Shown piece by piece: positions 47,486-58,814 of a stretch of 64,000 nt of DNA. A program made the position numbers and the translations under genes. Numbering within the stretch: the stretch's first letter is position 1; each line of letters starts with the position of its first letter. Source of the stretch: Theobroma cacao (lineage: Eukaryota > Streptophyta > Magnoliopsida > Malvales > Malvaceae); assembly GCF_000208745.1 (NCBI RefSeq), contig NC_030858.1:19248229-19312228 (forward strand), given 5' to 3'. The notes under the pieces were generated by a model. It was not told the DNA's origin. It ran no database searches and was given only the letters and a program-made list of their open reading frames with translations.

Positions 47486-48474
47486 TCAACACGGGATGCT
47501 GGTGTTTGTGATGCTTTCTCCTTTATGCGACTTTTGACATTGTTCTGATACAGCAGCTTGAGACGCTTTACGCTTCGGTGAGTGGGTTGAAGAGCAGTCC
47601 GTAATGGACTTGGCCCCATTCTGTGAGAAGGCAGCCTCGGATGAAGACAGGAGCGGCATTTCAGTATGAATTAACGTTGTATTGTAAAGTGATGGAAAGC
47701 ATTGGGCCGGAGTCAAATTGGTGCCAGCTTTCTTTTGTTCTTCCATAAGCTTTCTCAAGAACTGTCCTTGCTTCTCTATTTGCAACTGAAGTTCCCTTTG
47801 CACCTATGCAAATCCAGAAGAAAACAATTGTCATGTTAGCAAACCTGCCAAGTGCCAACATTACTAGAGGGAGCCTAGGGTCACAAAAGAGAAGTAGACG
47901 ATATGCAACTGAAAGTACTGAACAAAGATACTAGGACATTGTCCTGTAGGTTAGGCTTGAGCAAAATCAAATCAATTGCCTACTCAAACTAAATCAAATG
48001 TGATTTGAGTAAAATAGTTCTACCTAAATGATTCATTCAATCAATTGATCCATAATATTTAATTTAATTGATTTTTTGGTTAGTTCTTGATTTTAAAATT
48101 TTTAGATCAATCTATTCAAAAGATCAAACGAATGTTTTTTATGTATTAATATATATAATATGTTTTTTATATATTAAGAAAAATTTGTAGTAAACATAAT
48201 TAATAATATACTAGAAATATATTAATTTATTATATATATATATATATACAAATCATAGTCATAGTAATTTAAATTTAATTATATATATTTATTTATTTAT
48301 AAATCTATATTAATATGAAATTACAAGTTATATATTTTAAATGATATAACTTATACGTTAATATTATAATATATAATAGTACATATCTTACATATTAATA
48401 TGTTATAATTATTACACTTAAATAATATTTCGTAATATTAATGTTATGAATATATATATATATATANATTTATG

Positions 48475-48510
<36 letters not shown>

Positions 48511-51094
48511 TTAATTTATACATAAGCATTACAATACATAATAAACTTCATTTATATGATTACATTTAATAAATTCATTAGCTATCACCTTAAATTTTAT
48601 AACATATTATTTATAATTAATTATTATTTATACAAACTTTGATATTAAATATTATAACGTATAAATTGTATCATTAATTTCATATATACATAATAAAGTA
48701 ATATATTATATATACATGATTTATATATTTTATAATTATAGATGAAATTTATAAGTTTTAATCTATTGGTCCAAAACCAAACGTGTCAAATCAATTTTAT
48801 GTATGATCGGTTTGGTCTTTCTTTATGTTTGGTTGGTTTTATAAAAATATTTGATTCATTTAATCTTTAAATATGATGGGCTAAATTACCCAATCTATTT
48901 ATTTGCTCACCCTACTAAGGGCAATTAATACACACAAAAAGAAAAAAACTACCAAAACAGAGCAGCGCAAGAACGCACCTTAAGCTGTTCATGCAACAGC
49001 TTTTGTACTTCAACTTGCATTCGCAAGGTCTCTAGTACTTGCGTGTCCCTGCCATAATGGCGTGGAGAAATCATTAGTGGTTTGAGCATGAATCAAAGAA
49101 TAAATGTAGGTTACTGGAATTTCACCTTTCTTTTGCTATATTCCCATCACCATGGGTTTCAGTTAAGGTTTCCTTTTCTTCAAATCTGGAGCTTCTTTTA
49201 TCTACAAATATAATGCATGTATGAAAAGTAAGCAATCAGAGCTTGGATGACTTCTTTTTTGGGATTTAAGTGACCAGCAAACAATAATTATGTCTCAATT
49301 CTTGATCACACTCTGGCTGATGGTGAGAGTTAAGAGATTGAAAGGTTCTTCATAACTACTGATCCAGCTAGCTATCTGAAGAATAATCCAAGAGGTCGAT
49401 AGTCGAGAAGGTAGGAATTTTCCTTGTAATGAAGAGGATGGCAAGTTTACTGCTGTAATAATTGGGTCCTTTAAAGGTGTATTCTGCTGCAATCTCGTTT
49501 CAGTAATCTAAAAGTTTAATGTCCCTTCTTCGCAAAACCAGGGTCACATAGCACACCAAGTGGGATGAACATAAACTTGTCTGAAACTGTTTCTTGTAAA
49601 CGTCAAGAAGCTATGTCTTAAAACACAAGATACGAATTAGAGTGCATGATTAATGTAAACATAAAATTTTCTTCATAGAATAGAATTTTATACCATGTTT
49701 AAGCTCTGATACATTCTTAGCAAGTCGATACTTCTGCAATATAGATTCAAGGAAAAAAATATTCATCAACAGATTGAAAAATTTCTTTAATGAAGATCAA
49801 ATCCACAAGTTAGCTAGAATGATCACCTGCAAATGGCTCTTAACATGACAGATATGTAAACCTTGGACATTCATTAGCTTCAAAATATTCTTTGGCGTCG
49901 CACCTATACAATTCATAGCAAAAGTAGTAGTTCGGCTTAAGAATCAAAAGCATTCAGATTTTACTCAGGATGTTTTAGCTCACTCTCAGGTCCGCCAAGT
50001 TTGTCAACTGCGTTTAAGAAAAGTTCGTGGAGCTTAGGCATCCATCTTATTCTTTGTTTATTTGCAGCTACAGCCTCAGGATGTTGATGCGTTGAATGTA
50101 TGCAACCATCAAGATTAACAACCGAAGAAAGACAGTTTCTGTTATGTTCCAACTGAATGACTGGGACTGTAGCAACTCGTGGCACTTTATGTGTTTCCTA
50201 ATCAAGATGGATGTTAAAACTCAATATGGTTCTGAATCTATATATAAATTACCATGAATAACACGCATGCAATACCAAATTCAACTTGACATCATCATCG
50301 ATTGTTGGGCATTACCCACTAGCTATAACCTATCTAATCAATGCAGGTTAAATGACATTCTAAATCATCTTTCCTGATCCTAAAAATATTGATCAGTAAT
50401 TTGGAAAAGTCAGTGATTAGTCATGTCCTGAATCATGTTCAAACCATTGGCCATTTTGCTGGTATTAATTTGTCAAAAATGTGAGAAATGTAACAAAGAT
50501 GCTCACCGCAAGGCCAGGATTTTCATTTTCACTTCCATTCCCATTCATTTCGATCTCAAGCTCTCGTGTCAAATATTGTAGCTGCAGCTGCTCTTTTAAA
50601 GTCAAAGTGCCCTTTGGATAAGCTGAATGTTCAGGAATGACGGTAGAATTTTCTGCTGGGACATGAGGGAAGACCATGAATTTCTCAAAGTCCTCTTTGT
50701 CACAAGTAGTTGTCTTACCTTCTCCGAAGAGCAGTGAGGAGTCGGGAGTATTTGTTGCAGGAATCAGATGATCAAACATTGGGAGTGGGGAAGAACATCT
50801 CGAGTTTCCAACATGCTTTTCAGTGTTCGAACTTTCTGAAGTTGATGAATGGAAACCAGTACACAACCTAGTGCTCTTATGACATATGATATAAGAATTA
50901 TGAGGCACAGGGTTTGGAATCAAATCTCGGGGCTGGGACACGGATGCTTGTGGTGCCGAAGCAGGTGCTTCTGACTGTTCGTAACAAGGCTGCAGAATAG
51001 TCAATGATGAGTTTCCATTTGCTGAAGATAGGCCTATTGGCTCGCCACTCAACAACTTATAAACAGAGGAGGGTCCAGAACGGCTGGTATGCAT
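47486..51094 (-). CDS. MYB-CC transcription factor, PHR1-LIKE family
   Basis: Seven coding exons fit in phase (51094-50507, 50197-49984, 49903-49827, 49733-49694, 49201-49126, 49048-48979, 47803-47486) and encode 460 residues. A Ser/Thr-rich N-terminal half ends with LKEQLQLQYLTRELEIEM. The single MYB (GARP-type) domain spans about 243-305: NKQRIRWMPKLHELFLNAVD, GGPESATPKNILKLMNVQGL, and HICHVKSHLQKYRLAK. The MYB-CC coiled coil follows (about 332-370: TLRMQVEVQKLLHEQLK and VQRELQLQIEKQGQFLRKL), with LHEQLK for the family LHEQLE. Such factors bind P1BS-type sites as dimers; PHR1 and relatives control phosphate-starvation genes. The EQLQLQYL line suggests a PHL5-like member, not proven. An exon for 5' UTR is expected near 52150-52260, because a splice acceptor precedes 51139. 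Intron 6 holds an AT microsatellite. Confidence 0.88.
48120..48770. repeat. AT-rich microsatellite region in intron 6 of the MYB-CC gene
   Basis: Nearly pure A/T with (TA)n tracts at about 48230-48248, 48450-48466 and 48478-48506. The unresolved base at 48467 lies in one of them. It is flanked by blocks rich in AAATCAAAT and CCAAACC (47950-48120, 48770-48910) that may belong to an inserted non-coding repeat. Confidence 0.8.
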
Positions 51095-51138
51095 CGCTCC
51101 TTTTACACTGTGCTCGTGATAATTATGTTTTTCACTTT

Positions 51139-52260
51139 CTGCAAAACATAAAAAACATACACGCTTTAAAAACTGGGCAAAACTGCTCTCTGCTGGAAAA
51201 CTCTTACTACTTCTAAGCTATTTGACACGTAATAAAACATCTGTCCAAGCAGTTTGGATCCTTTGACAAGGAAGTATGTCAAGGAACATAATACTGGATG
51301 AACTGGCTTGTGCCTTAAATTGCCATGATGAATTGTTATAGCCAAATAGAGCAAAATTAGCCTAGGAAATTTCCTTTTCAATATCCCTTCGCTACTTGCA
51401 ACAACTCAAGTGCTTGAACCATTGGAGCATATGACCTCATTAGTTAAAGAAAGTGAAAACCCTCAAAACAGTAATTTACTAATTTCAATTTGCTAAGGGC
51501 TTCTCTGATGTATAGCTAAGATGCGTATCATTAGTTAAAGAAAGTTTCCTTAAGCCAAAAAAAAAAAAAGTTAAAGAAAGTTTCTCTGAGTCATTTTCAT
51601 TCTGCATCTCTCTCGTTTAAGCAGAGTACATAACAATCTTCAATATTCAGTAGAGATATATGTGTATACGTCCAGTTCAGAACAAAACTACATGAACAAG
51701 CAGAGACCCTGCACATGCACAAGGATACACTGTGCATGCAGATCATTAATTAGAAATTAAATTAAAGAATCCCAATATGAAAAGATCATAAAGAAGACCT
51801 TGTATGTCTCAATCTTAACATCTAATGCACAACAAACCAATCAAATGATGACAGAGAACCAAGAGCAGCAACAAGAAGGATGCCCGAAACAAAACCTCAA
51901 CAAGGCCAGATAGAGAAAATATTGTCATGATACTATAGATTGTTGAGTATTCTTGACACAGTTGTTCACGCACAAGTTTTTATCAATACAAGCCAAGATA
52001 AACTGCAGATAGCAATAGCTCAAAAGGCAAATAGATATGAAAATTGTTTACAACTTATACGAAACAGCAGCTTTTGGCCAGAGAAACTGCTAAAAACATT
52101 ATTATAACGATAATGAAGAGTAAAAAGGAGAGAAAGGAAGTACGCAGGCCTTGAAACTTGAAAGCTTTCGAGAACAACATGGAGATGGCAAATGATGCGT
52201 TCTTCAAATTCTGTTACCTTCGTCAACTCTAATGCCCTTTGTTATTGTAACCATAACAAA
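51139..52260 (-). other. 5' leader region of the MYB-CC gene
   Basis: On the minus strand, TTTTATGTTTTGCAG (about 51152-51138) is a good splice acceptor ahead of the coding exon, so the start codon lies in the second transcribed exon. The first, non-coding exon probably lies near 52100-52260, before the AT-rich upstream DNA. A-rich runs occur at 51555-51568. No other gene was seen. Confidence 0.5.
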
Positions 52261-52807
52261 AGTAGCCAAGCCAAAGAGGTTGAGATTATTATTGTATTAG
52301 TAGATGTAGTGATTGGTCTTTTGGATAAGATATGAGGTGAAGGAAACAGTCTTCTTTGTTTCACTCGCATGATCATTAATTTTGAATTTCACAAGACAAG
52401 CATTGCTAATGAAGTTTCCCACATATTTCGCAATTTTTGTGATTTGTCCTAACGCATTTCTAAATCAATATTCAAAAGTAAACGGAGGTTTTAAAGTATG
52501 ATATTTGGCAGCTTCTGATCCGGATTCATGTGAATAAAGGGCCACTGACTATGGTTTATAAATAATATTGATATATTAGCTGTACTAGTTTGTTTCTTGA
52601 AATTGGGTGCCAACATCTCCCCCCATCCCCCATGGTCTAGCGCATAAAGGGAACTATTAATACTCGGCACAGGAATGCTTACTCTTCATCCTGATCCAAA
52701 ACCAGAGGATTAATGGACAGCTTTCTCCTTTTAATGCAAATTGGAACCGTGGAAGGGTTCAAAGCTTCAGAGTTTCAGACCAACACTCAGCACCTCAAAG
52801 ATTCTAG
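52261..52807. other. Upstream region of the MYB-CC gene
   Basis: Intergenic promoter-side DNA up to the copia insertion. It contains a C-rich run (52617-52629). No clear reading frame. The copia element at 52808 lies within about 600 bp of the presumed transcription start. Confidence 0.45.
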
Positions 52808-53330
52808 TGTTAGATTTTCTCAATACAGAATTAAAGACTTATATTATTTATATTTATTTTGTCTTTTATAGAATAGGTTAAACTTACTTGGTCTTTATAA
52901 AGTGACAACTAATTGTATCCTATAATTAGATCTACTTATTCACGTACGTAGTAGTGATACATGAATCTACTTATTCATGTAGGCAATAGTAATACGTAAA
53001 TACAATAAATGTGGACTTAATGTGTAGGCTTATAAGAAACCCTATGTCCCATGATGGGTGAGACTCAGGATTCACTATATAAAGGAAAAGCTAGGTCCCC
53101 TCTTGTCATTCAAAAACATAAAGATCTCACCTATTAGAGAGTTAAAAAGAAAAGGAGAGGAAGATCCTAGTGCATTGATGACCAACAGTCAATCTACGCA
53201 AAATTGTTTCTGCAGTTAAATCATGGATAAAAAATCAGGTACGCTTTGTGTTCTAAATTCTTATTATGATAGATCCTGGATTTATATAATCTTATTTATA
53301 CATAAAGGTTTATCAATTGGTATCATAATT
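52808..53330 (+). repeat. 5' LTR and primer-binding site of the copia element
   Basis: The 508-bp LTR contains the ACTATATAAAGGAAAAGC promoter box (about 53075) and ends CATAAAGGTTTATCA at 53315, followed by ATTGGTATCATAATTT. The primer site matches the usual TGGTATCA start and then diverges. Confidence 0.85.
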
Positions 53331-54300
53331 TGAATTTAAGATCTAATTAAACATCAATGTATGTTATTTAGCAAAAATTTATATGTTTAAGCCCATATTT
53401 TTTTTCTTGAAATTTTTGGCTATTCACCTACACTCTCCCAACTTTACATTTTGTGCTAATTTTTTTTTAATTTTTTTAATACACCTTTAGTATTTATTTT
53501 TATGTGCATATAAATGATTATTTTGGATATTTTGGTGAGATATTTCTGGAATATATATCACAGAAAAATAATATGTATATGTTTGAGGTGAAAATAGGAT
53601 GTATTCTTCTTAGATATTTATATGTTCCCGGCATAAAGTTATAGAGTAAAAAATTGAATAACTAAAACCATATAAAGTGATATTTTTCAATTTTTTCAAT
53701 ACAGCAACTTTATTTGTGACATCGATGAAAGATTTAATGACTAAATATCTTATATGGTTATGTCACATTTGTAGGTATGATTTTAGAGTATAATGCCCCA
53801 TACTCATTAAAGTATTGATAAAATAAGTAAAATCATATCATAAAATTGATATGGGTAATATAAAGAATATCCTGTTATGGGAGAAGCTTCATTTATACTA
53901 GTTAATCCATAGTCATTAAAACGGCCAATTGGCTAGTGTTATGGAATTATCATTCCCATATGTTTTAGGGATGTCTTTGATTTTAGTGTACAGTCATTCC
54001 CCTAAAGGTGATGTTTTTTATATTAAAATTAGAGGGTAGCACATAAAAGCATTTGTGTATAAGGATTGGCTAGTTCTAATAATTTATTCACCTAAAGGTG
54101 GTAAGTTACGAAGGTTATGTTGTATTCTCGTGACTATTTTTATGTGAAAGAGTTTTTAATTACCTATCATGCATTCAACCTAAAGGTGTTTACATGATGG
54201 TGTGTGTAGACTTTTTGGTTATACTCATTTATGGTTTGGAGTATTTTGATTACCCTATTTATTCTAGTTAAGTTGCTTTGTTTAAATTTTCAGTCACCTT
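53331..54300 (+). repeat. Copia leader with repeated CACCTAAAGGTG dyads
   Basis: This nearly 1-kb untranslated leader holds no gene. CCTAAAGGTG occurs at 54001-54010, 54091-54100 and 54179-54188, a period of 88-90 bp, each preceded by ATTC and most of a CACCTAAAGGTG palindrome. Less clear earlier lines near 53800-53930 (ACTCATTAAAGTATTG, AGTCATTAAAACGGCC) may be older units of the same array. Confidence 0.65.
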
Positions 54301-54309
54301 TTTTGTCAA

Positions 54310-55140
54310 TAACAACTTGGCCACCATTGATATTTTGAATGGGTCAAACTTTAAGAATTGGAAAAGAGAAGTGGAATTTACCATTTAGATGACAAATATA
54401 GATTTAGCATTGAATAACGATAGGCCTATAGAGCCTATTATTGAAAACAATGTGGAGCAGAAGAAAGCTTTTGAGGCTTGGGAAAAATCCAATAAGTTCT
54501 ATTTGCTTGTCATTAAAAGGCCAATTCCTGAACACTTGAGTAGTGGACTTCCTAATACAACCAATGCAAGAAAGTTTTTTGCTATAGTAGCCAAAGATAT
54601 AGAGTGTCATCAAATACCAAAAACAACACTCTTTTAAAGGGGCTATGTTCCATGAAATATGATGGGATTACGGGAGTTAAGGAATACATCATTAAGATAG
54701 TCCATTATCAAAAACCAAACTAAAAGCCCTTGATATTTCCACTCTTAATACTTGTATTGTTCATCAAGCCTTGAATACCTTTCTTTCTAAATTTGGGTAC
54801 ATAGTGATTGCTTGTAAATCACAAGATGAAACTTGGAGCATTAATGATCTCATCACAAGATGTGTTGCTGATGAAGAACAGATCAAAATTGAAAAGATCA
54901 ACAATGCTATTTTGTTACCAAGGCTCATCACAAGAGAGATAAGAAACCAAATCCTAATACTCCTAAACAAGTTCAAGATAAAAGGATAGAACATGGTCAA
55001 TTTGTCAATACGAAAAATGCTAAAGCTATCATTAAGAAGGAACTTAAGTGATTTTTTTGCAAGAAAAAGGGACACAAGAAACAAGATTATCTCATATATA
55101 AGGCTTGGCTAGAGATGCGTGAACGTGTAAGTAACTCATT
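54310..55140 (+). pseudogene. Copia gag, broken
   Basis: From about 54327 the frame gives ILNGSNFKNWKREVEF, a stop, then MTNIDLALNNDRPIEPIIEN to 54637. After a frameshift the Gag core continues (54771-54989: NTFLSKFGYIVIACKSQDET, LITRCVADEEQIKIEK). A zinc knuckle stands at about 55050 (FFCKKKGHKKQDYL), but its first Cys is a stop and its last Cys has become Tyr. Gag of this type is followed directly by the protease, as here. Confidence 0.8.
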
Positions 55141-55149
55141 AGCTCTCGT

Positions 55150-55640
55150 TGTTTTTGAATCCAATTTACTTGAAGCCTTATCTAGTTCTTAGTGGCTTGA
55201 TGGTGGTGCAAATAACCATATAGCTTTTACCTTACAAGGGTTCATAAATAAGAGGAAGCCAAATTAGGCTGAGTGCAAAGTCACGGCTAACAACAATATA
55301 GAGGCAAAAGTTGAATTTGTAGGAATAGTTTGCTTAAATTTAAGTATTGGAAATAGACTTTTGCTAGAAAACATTTTCTATATACCATCATTTAGAAAGA
55401 ATTTAGTTTTTGTTTCTGTTTTAAACACTGCTGGTTATGCTTTTGATATTAAGGATTTAATTATTAAAATAAGTTTTGATTCAAAACTTATTGGCATGTG
55501 TTCTCTAACTCGAGGATTATATAGATTGTGTTTGTTTCTTATTAATATTTTTGCCACCATATATAATGTTGAAAGAGTTGTCAAAAGGCCCCACATAAAA
55601 GGAAACATCATTCATGTTATGGCATAAAAGATTTGGTCAC
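55150..55640 (+). pseudogene. Copia protease fragment
   Basis: WLDGGANNHIAFTLQGF (about 55190-55240) corresponds to the usual W-x-x-D-S/T-G-A-S/T-x-H protease motif with Asp shifted by substitution (DGGAN). The frame 55361-55627 continues (MLENIFYIPSFRKNLVFVSV, SLTRGLYRLCLF), the normal link between protease and integrase. A stop lies at about 55265. Confidence 0.75.
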
Positions 55641-56640
55641 ATCTCTAAACAAAGAGTAGAAAGGTTGATAAACGATAACACCCTTCCTACTTTTATTCTT
55701 GATGACTTGGAGACGTGTTAATTGCTGAAAGGGCAAAATGACCAAAAAAATGGGTCAAATTGAAGCTTCAATTTATTAGAACTTATTCACATTGACATAA
55801 ATGGACCATATACCCAAATTATTTGCAATTGTAGATATTTGGTGACATTCATTAATAATTTTTCTCGTTATGGTTATATGTTCTTAATTAAAGAAAAGTT
55901 TGAAGCTCTTGATAAATTTAAGATCTTTAAGACAAGTTGAGAAACAATTGGGAAAAATCATTAAGGTTGTCAAATCTGATAGGGTTGGTGAATATTATGG
56001 TAGACATAACACATTTGGACAGTAAAAGAGTCTGTTTACCAAATATTTAGAAAGTTGTCAGATAGTGCCCCAATACATTATGCATGGTAGTCTTGAACAA
56101 AATGGTGTGGTTGAAAGGTAGAATCTCACCTTGAAGAATATGATGAGGAGTATGATGAATAGAGCTAATTTACCAAAATTTTTATGGGGGGAAACAATTA
56201 AAATAACCTTGTATATCTTAAATAGAGTTCTTTCCAAGTTTGTGCCTAAAACCCTTTATGAGTTGTAGAAAAGATGAAAGCCAAGTCTTAATCACTTATG
56301 TATTTGGGGATGCCTTTCAGATATGCGCCTTTATGATCCCACTAAGACTAAGAAAAATGTCGATCCACTCATTGTTATTTCATAAGGTACCCAGATCGTT
56401 CCATGGGTTATAAATTCTATTGCTCCAATGGATATGGTAAAATTATTGAGGCAAAAACAGTTAAGTTTCTAAAACTGGATGTGGCTGATACTAGTTCCTT
56501 TGAAGTTAAAGATAGATGACAGCATATTAAGATAGTAAGAATTCTTACATCTATATAGAAAGATATTGTTGTGGAAACACAAGTTGGAGAACAAGAACTA
56601 GTGCAACCAGTTCTTGATAAAGTTCCCTAAAATCAAAATC
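55620..56640 (+). pseudogene. Copia integrase, heavily broken
   Basis: LWHKRFGHISKQRVERLIND at about 55620 is the GAG-pre-integrase zinc region. ELIHIDINGPYTQI (first catalytic Asp) and YLVTFINNFSRYGYMFLIKE follow at 55780-55900. The second Asp and the Glu lie in a region full of stops (55930-56160), with VVER visible as VVER-stop near 56110. C-terminal pieces resembling FGCDVYPLIP-type text are scarcely readable. It is non-functional. Confidence 0.75.
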
Positions 56641-56785
56641 TAATAGAAGGACCAGAAAGAAGATCTACTAGGATTAGGAAGCCTGCTCTTTCTTTAAACA
56701 TATATGAATTCCATTTTAGAGAGGGTGACTATGATATTGGTCATGTAGTTAATATTGTAAAATTTTCAAAAGCTGTTTCTAGTCC

Positions 56786-57445
56786 TCAGTTAGATTTGTG
56801 ATAGGATGTAATGAGGGATAAGATACAACCTATGTTACATAATAATGTATGGGAACTTGTTGAGCTACTAAAGGGTTGCAAACCCGTCGGTTGTAAATGG
56901 TTGTACAAAACCAAGAAAGATTCCAAATGAAAGATTAAAAGGTTCAAAGCCAAATTGGTTGCTAAAGGTTTTAAATAGAGAAAAAGGTATTGATTACAAT
57001 GAAACCTTTTCTTTTGTATCATCCAAGAATGCCTTTAGGATTATTATGGCAATAGTGGCTCATTATAATTTAGAGCTGCACCAAATGGATGTTAAGATTG
57101 TCTTTCTAAATAGGAATTTTATTGAAGAAGTCTATATGTTGAAACCTGAGGGGTTTAAAGAAGAAGGAAAAGATCACCTTATATATAGACTCAAAAAATC
57201 TATTTATAAGCTTAAACAAACTTCTTGTAAATGGTATCTTAAACTTGATGAAGTAGTCACCTTTTTGGGCTTTGTTGAGAACAAGTTAGACAAATCCATA
57301 TCTCAAGATTAGTGGGAGCAAGTTTATCTCTCTTATCTTGTATGTTAATTATATCTTGCTCACAAGTAGTGATTTGAAGATGCTACAAGAGACTAAGAAG
57401 TTATTGTCCTGACAATTTGACATGAAAGATCTTGGGGAAGCATCT
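56786..57445 (+). pseudogene. Copia reverse transcriptase, first part
   Basis: NNVWELVELLKGCKPVGCKW and YKTKKDSK open the domain. After stops comes the frame 56959-57312 with YNETFSFVSSKNAFRIIMAI, ELHQMDVKIVFLNRNFIEEV and LIYRLKKSIYKLKQTSCKWY. The catalytic YVDD box appears at 57341-57352 as TAT GTT AAT TAT, that is YVNY, so both active-site Asp residues are lost. The domain breaks at 57445 within DLGEAS, where the solo LTR was inserted. It continues at 60584. Confidence 0.85.
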
Positions 57446-58109
57446 TGTCACGACTCAATTTTTCGGGCCATGACCGGCGCATGAGCTCAATGAGCATAGC
57501 TCACTAAGCCCAAGCAAGCCTATCCATTTACCTTTGCTTAACAAATTTATCATATCATGCATACACACATACCTTTTCCTAGGTGTGAACATAGCCAAAA
57601 CACAATGGCATTATCGATAATAATATACATGCACTATACCAGTCATGTATTTAGCAATTTACATTGCATACACATATTCACATTGTTAGATTGTATTCAC
57701 AATACAAAAGGACCCATGACTTCCAGCGGAGACATTTACAATAAACGGGATTACTATCAAATGTCAGACACATACCCAGGAGATGCACAACGGGGACTCC
57801 TCGATCTAGGGTCCAACAGTCACTTGATCTGAAAACATGAATTTTTATAAAACGTGAGTACAATACTCAGTGAGTGAACAAGAAGGGAATAAGCATACCA
57901 TAAGGAATGTTTATCGAAATCATGATGCATTCATTTTCTCAAAACCATGCAATTGTTTTAGCTCCTTTAAACCCCTCATGTAAACCCCACATGAGTAAAT
58001 CACTTTACAAAAATTCATACTCAACTATGGTACCAAAGAAATGGGAAATATGGCAAAAACCCACAAGTTAGCAAAATGGACAGAAAGTTTCTCGCTGTAG
58101 CGAACTTCA

Positions 58110-58127
58110 TTCTCGCTGCAGCGAGAA
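58110..58127. repeat. Perfect palindrome TTCTCGCTGCAGCGAGAA
   Basis: This 18-bp sequence equals its own reverse complement. A second, imperfect copy (CTCGCTGTAGCGA) is centred 21 bp to the left at 58097. The same pair arrangement is found five times in the LTR at 13075-13360. Confidence 0.9.
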
Positions 58128-58384
58128 CCAGAACATCAAGGAAAAAGTCTCCTTTTTCCCTTAAAACAAGTCATCCTGCTAAAATAACAATAGCAACATG
58201 TAACACATGTAAACTTCCAAATTTCAACAAAACAAATGCTTACATATTTGCATTTACAACCATATACCCATCATCAACATGCACACCATCCCATCATCAT
58301 CATCATGCACATCATCCCATCATCATCATCTCATATGCAACGGCTTATGCTATTGTCACTAGGGGGTGGGAGATCACGAAGCAT

Positions 58385-58555
58385 CCCCCCCTTCACTCGG
58401 TAAGAGGTGCACTTCACTCCGGATCACGAAGCAACGGAGCAGTCCCTTCCCTCCTCTTCCAAGCTTCCCCCCCTTCACTCGGCAAGAGGTGCACTTCACT
58501 TCGGATCACGAAGCAACGGAGCAGTCCCTTCCCTCCTCTTCCAAGCTCTTGGGTG
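58385..58555. repeat. 82-bp tandem duplication in family-B LTR
   Basis: The block starting CTTCACTCGG(T/C)AAGAGG at 58391 recurs at 58473, an offset of 82 bp. The two units differ by a few bases. A third partial unit (GATCACGAAGCATCCAG) occurs near 58610. The long plus-strand frames 58076-58633 and 58366-58827 are translations of these repeats. Confidence 0.85.
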
Positions 58556-58646
58556 GAGAGTCATACTTCGCCACAGATCATACCTATCAAAGCACTCATA
58601 GGGTGGAAGATCACGAAGCATCCAGCCCTATAAGCTATGGGGGCAA

Positions 58647-58814
58647 CAACGGCTTATGTGCACTCCCACTCACACATAGCCGGGTCAGCAACGGCTTATA
58701 TGCACTCCTACTCGCACATAGTCGGGTCAGCAACGGCTTATGTGCACTCCTACTCGCACATAGCCGGGTCAGCAACGGCTTATGTGCACTCCTACTCGCA
58801 CATAGCCGGGTTCA
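58647..58814. repeat. 42-bp tandem array in family-B LTR
   Basis: CAACGGCTTA starts at 58647, 58689, 58731 and 58773, an exact 42-bp period. On the minus strand each unit contains GTGCGAGTAGGAGTGCAC, nearly the core of the 35-bp array at 12740 in the sister LTR. Confidence 0.92.
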
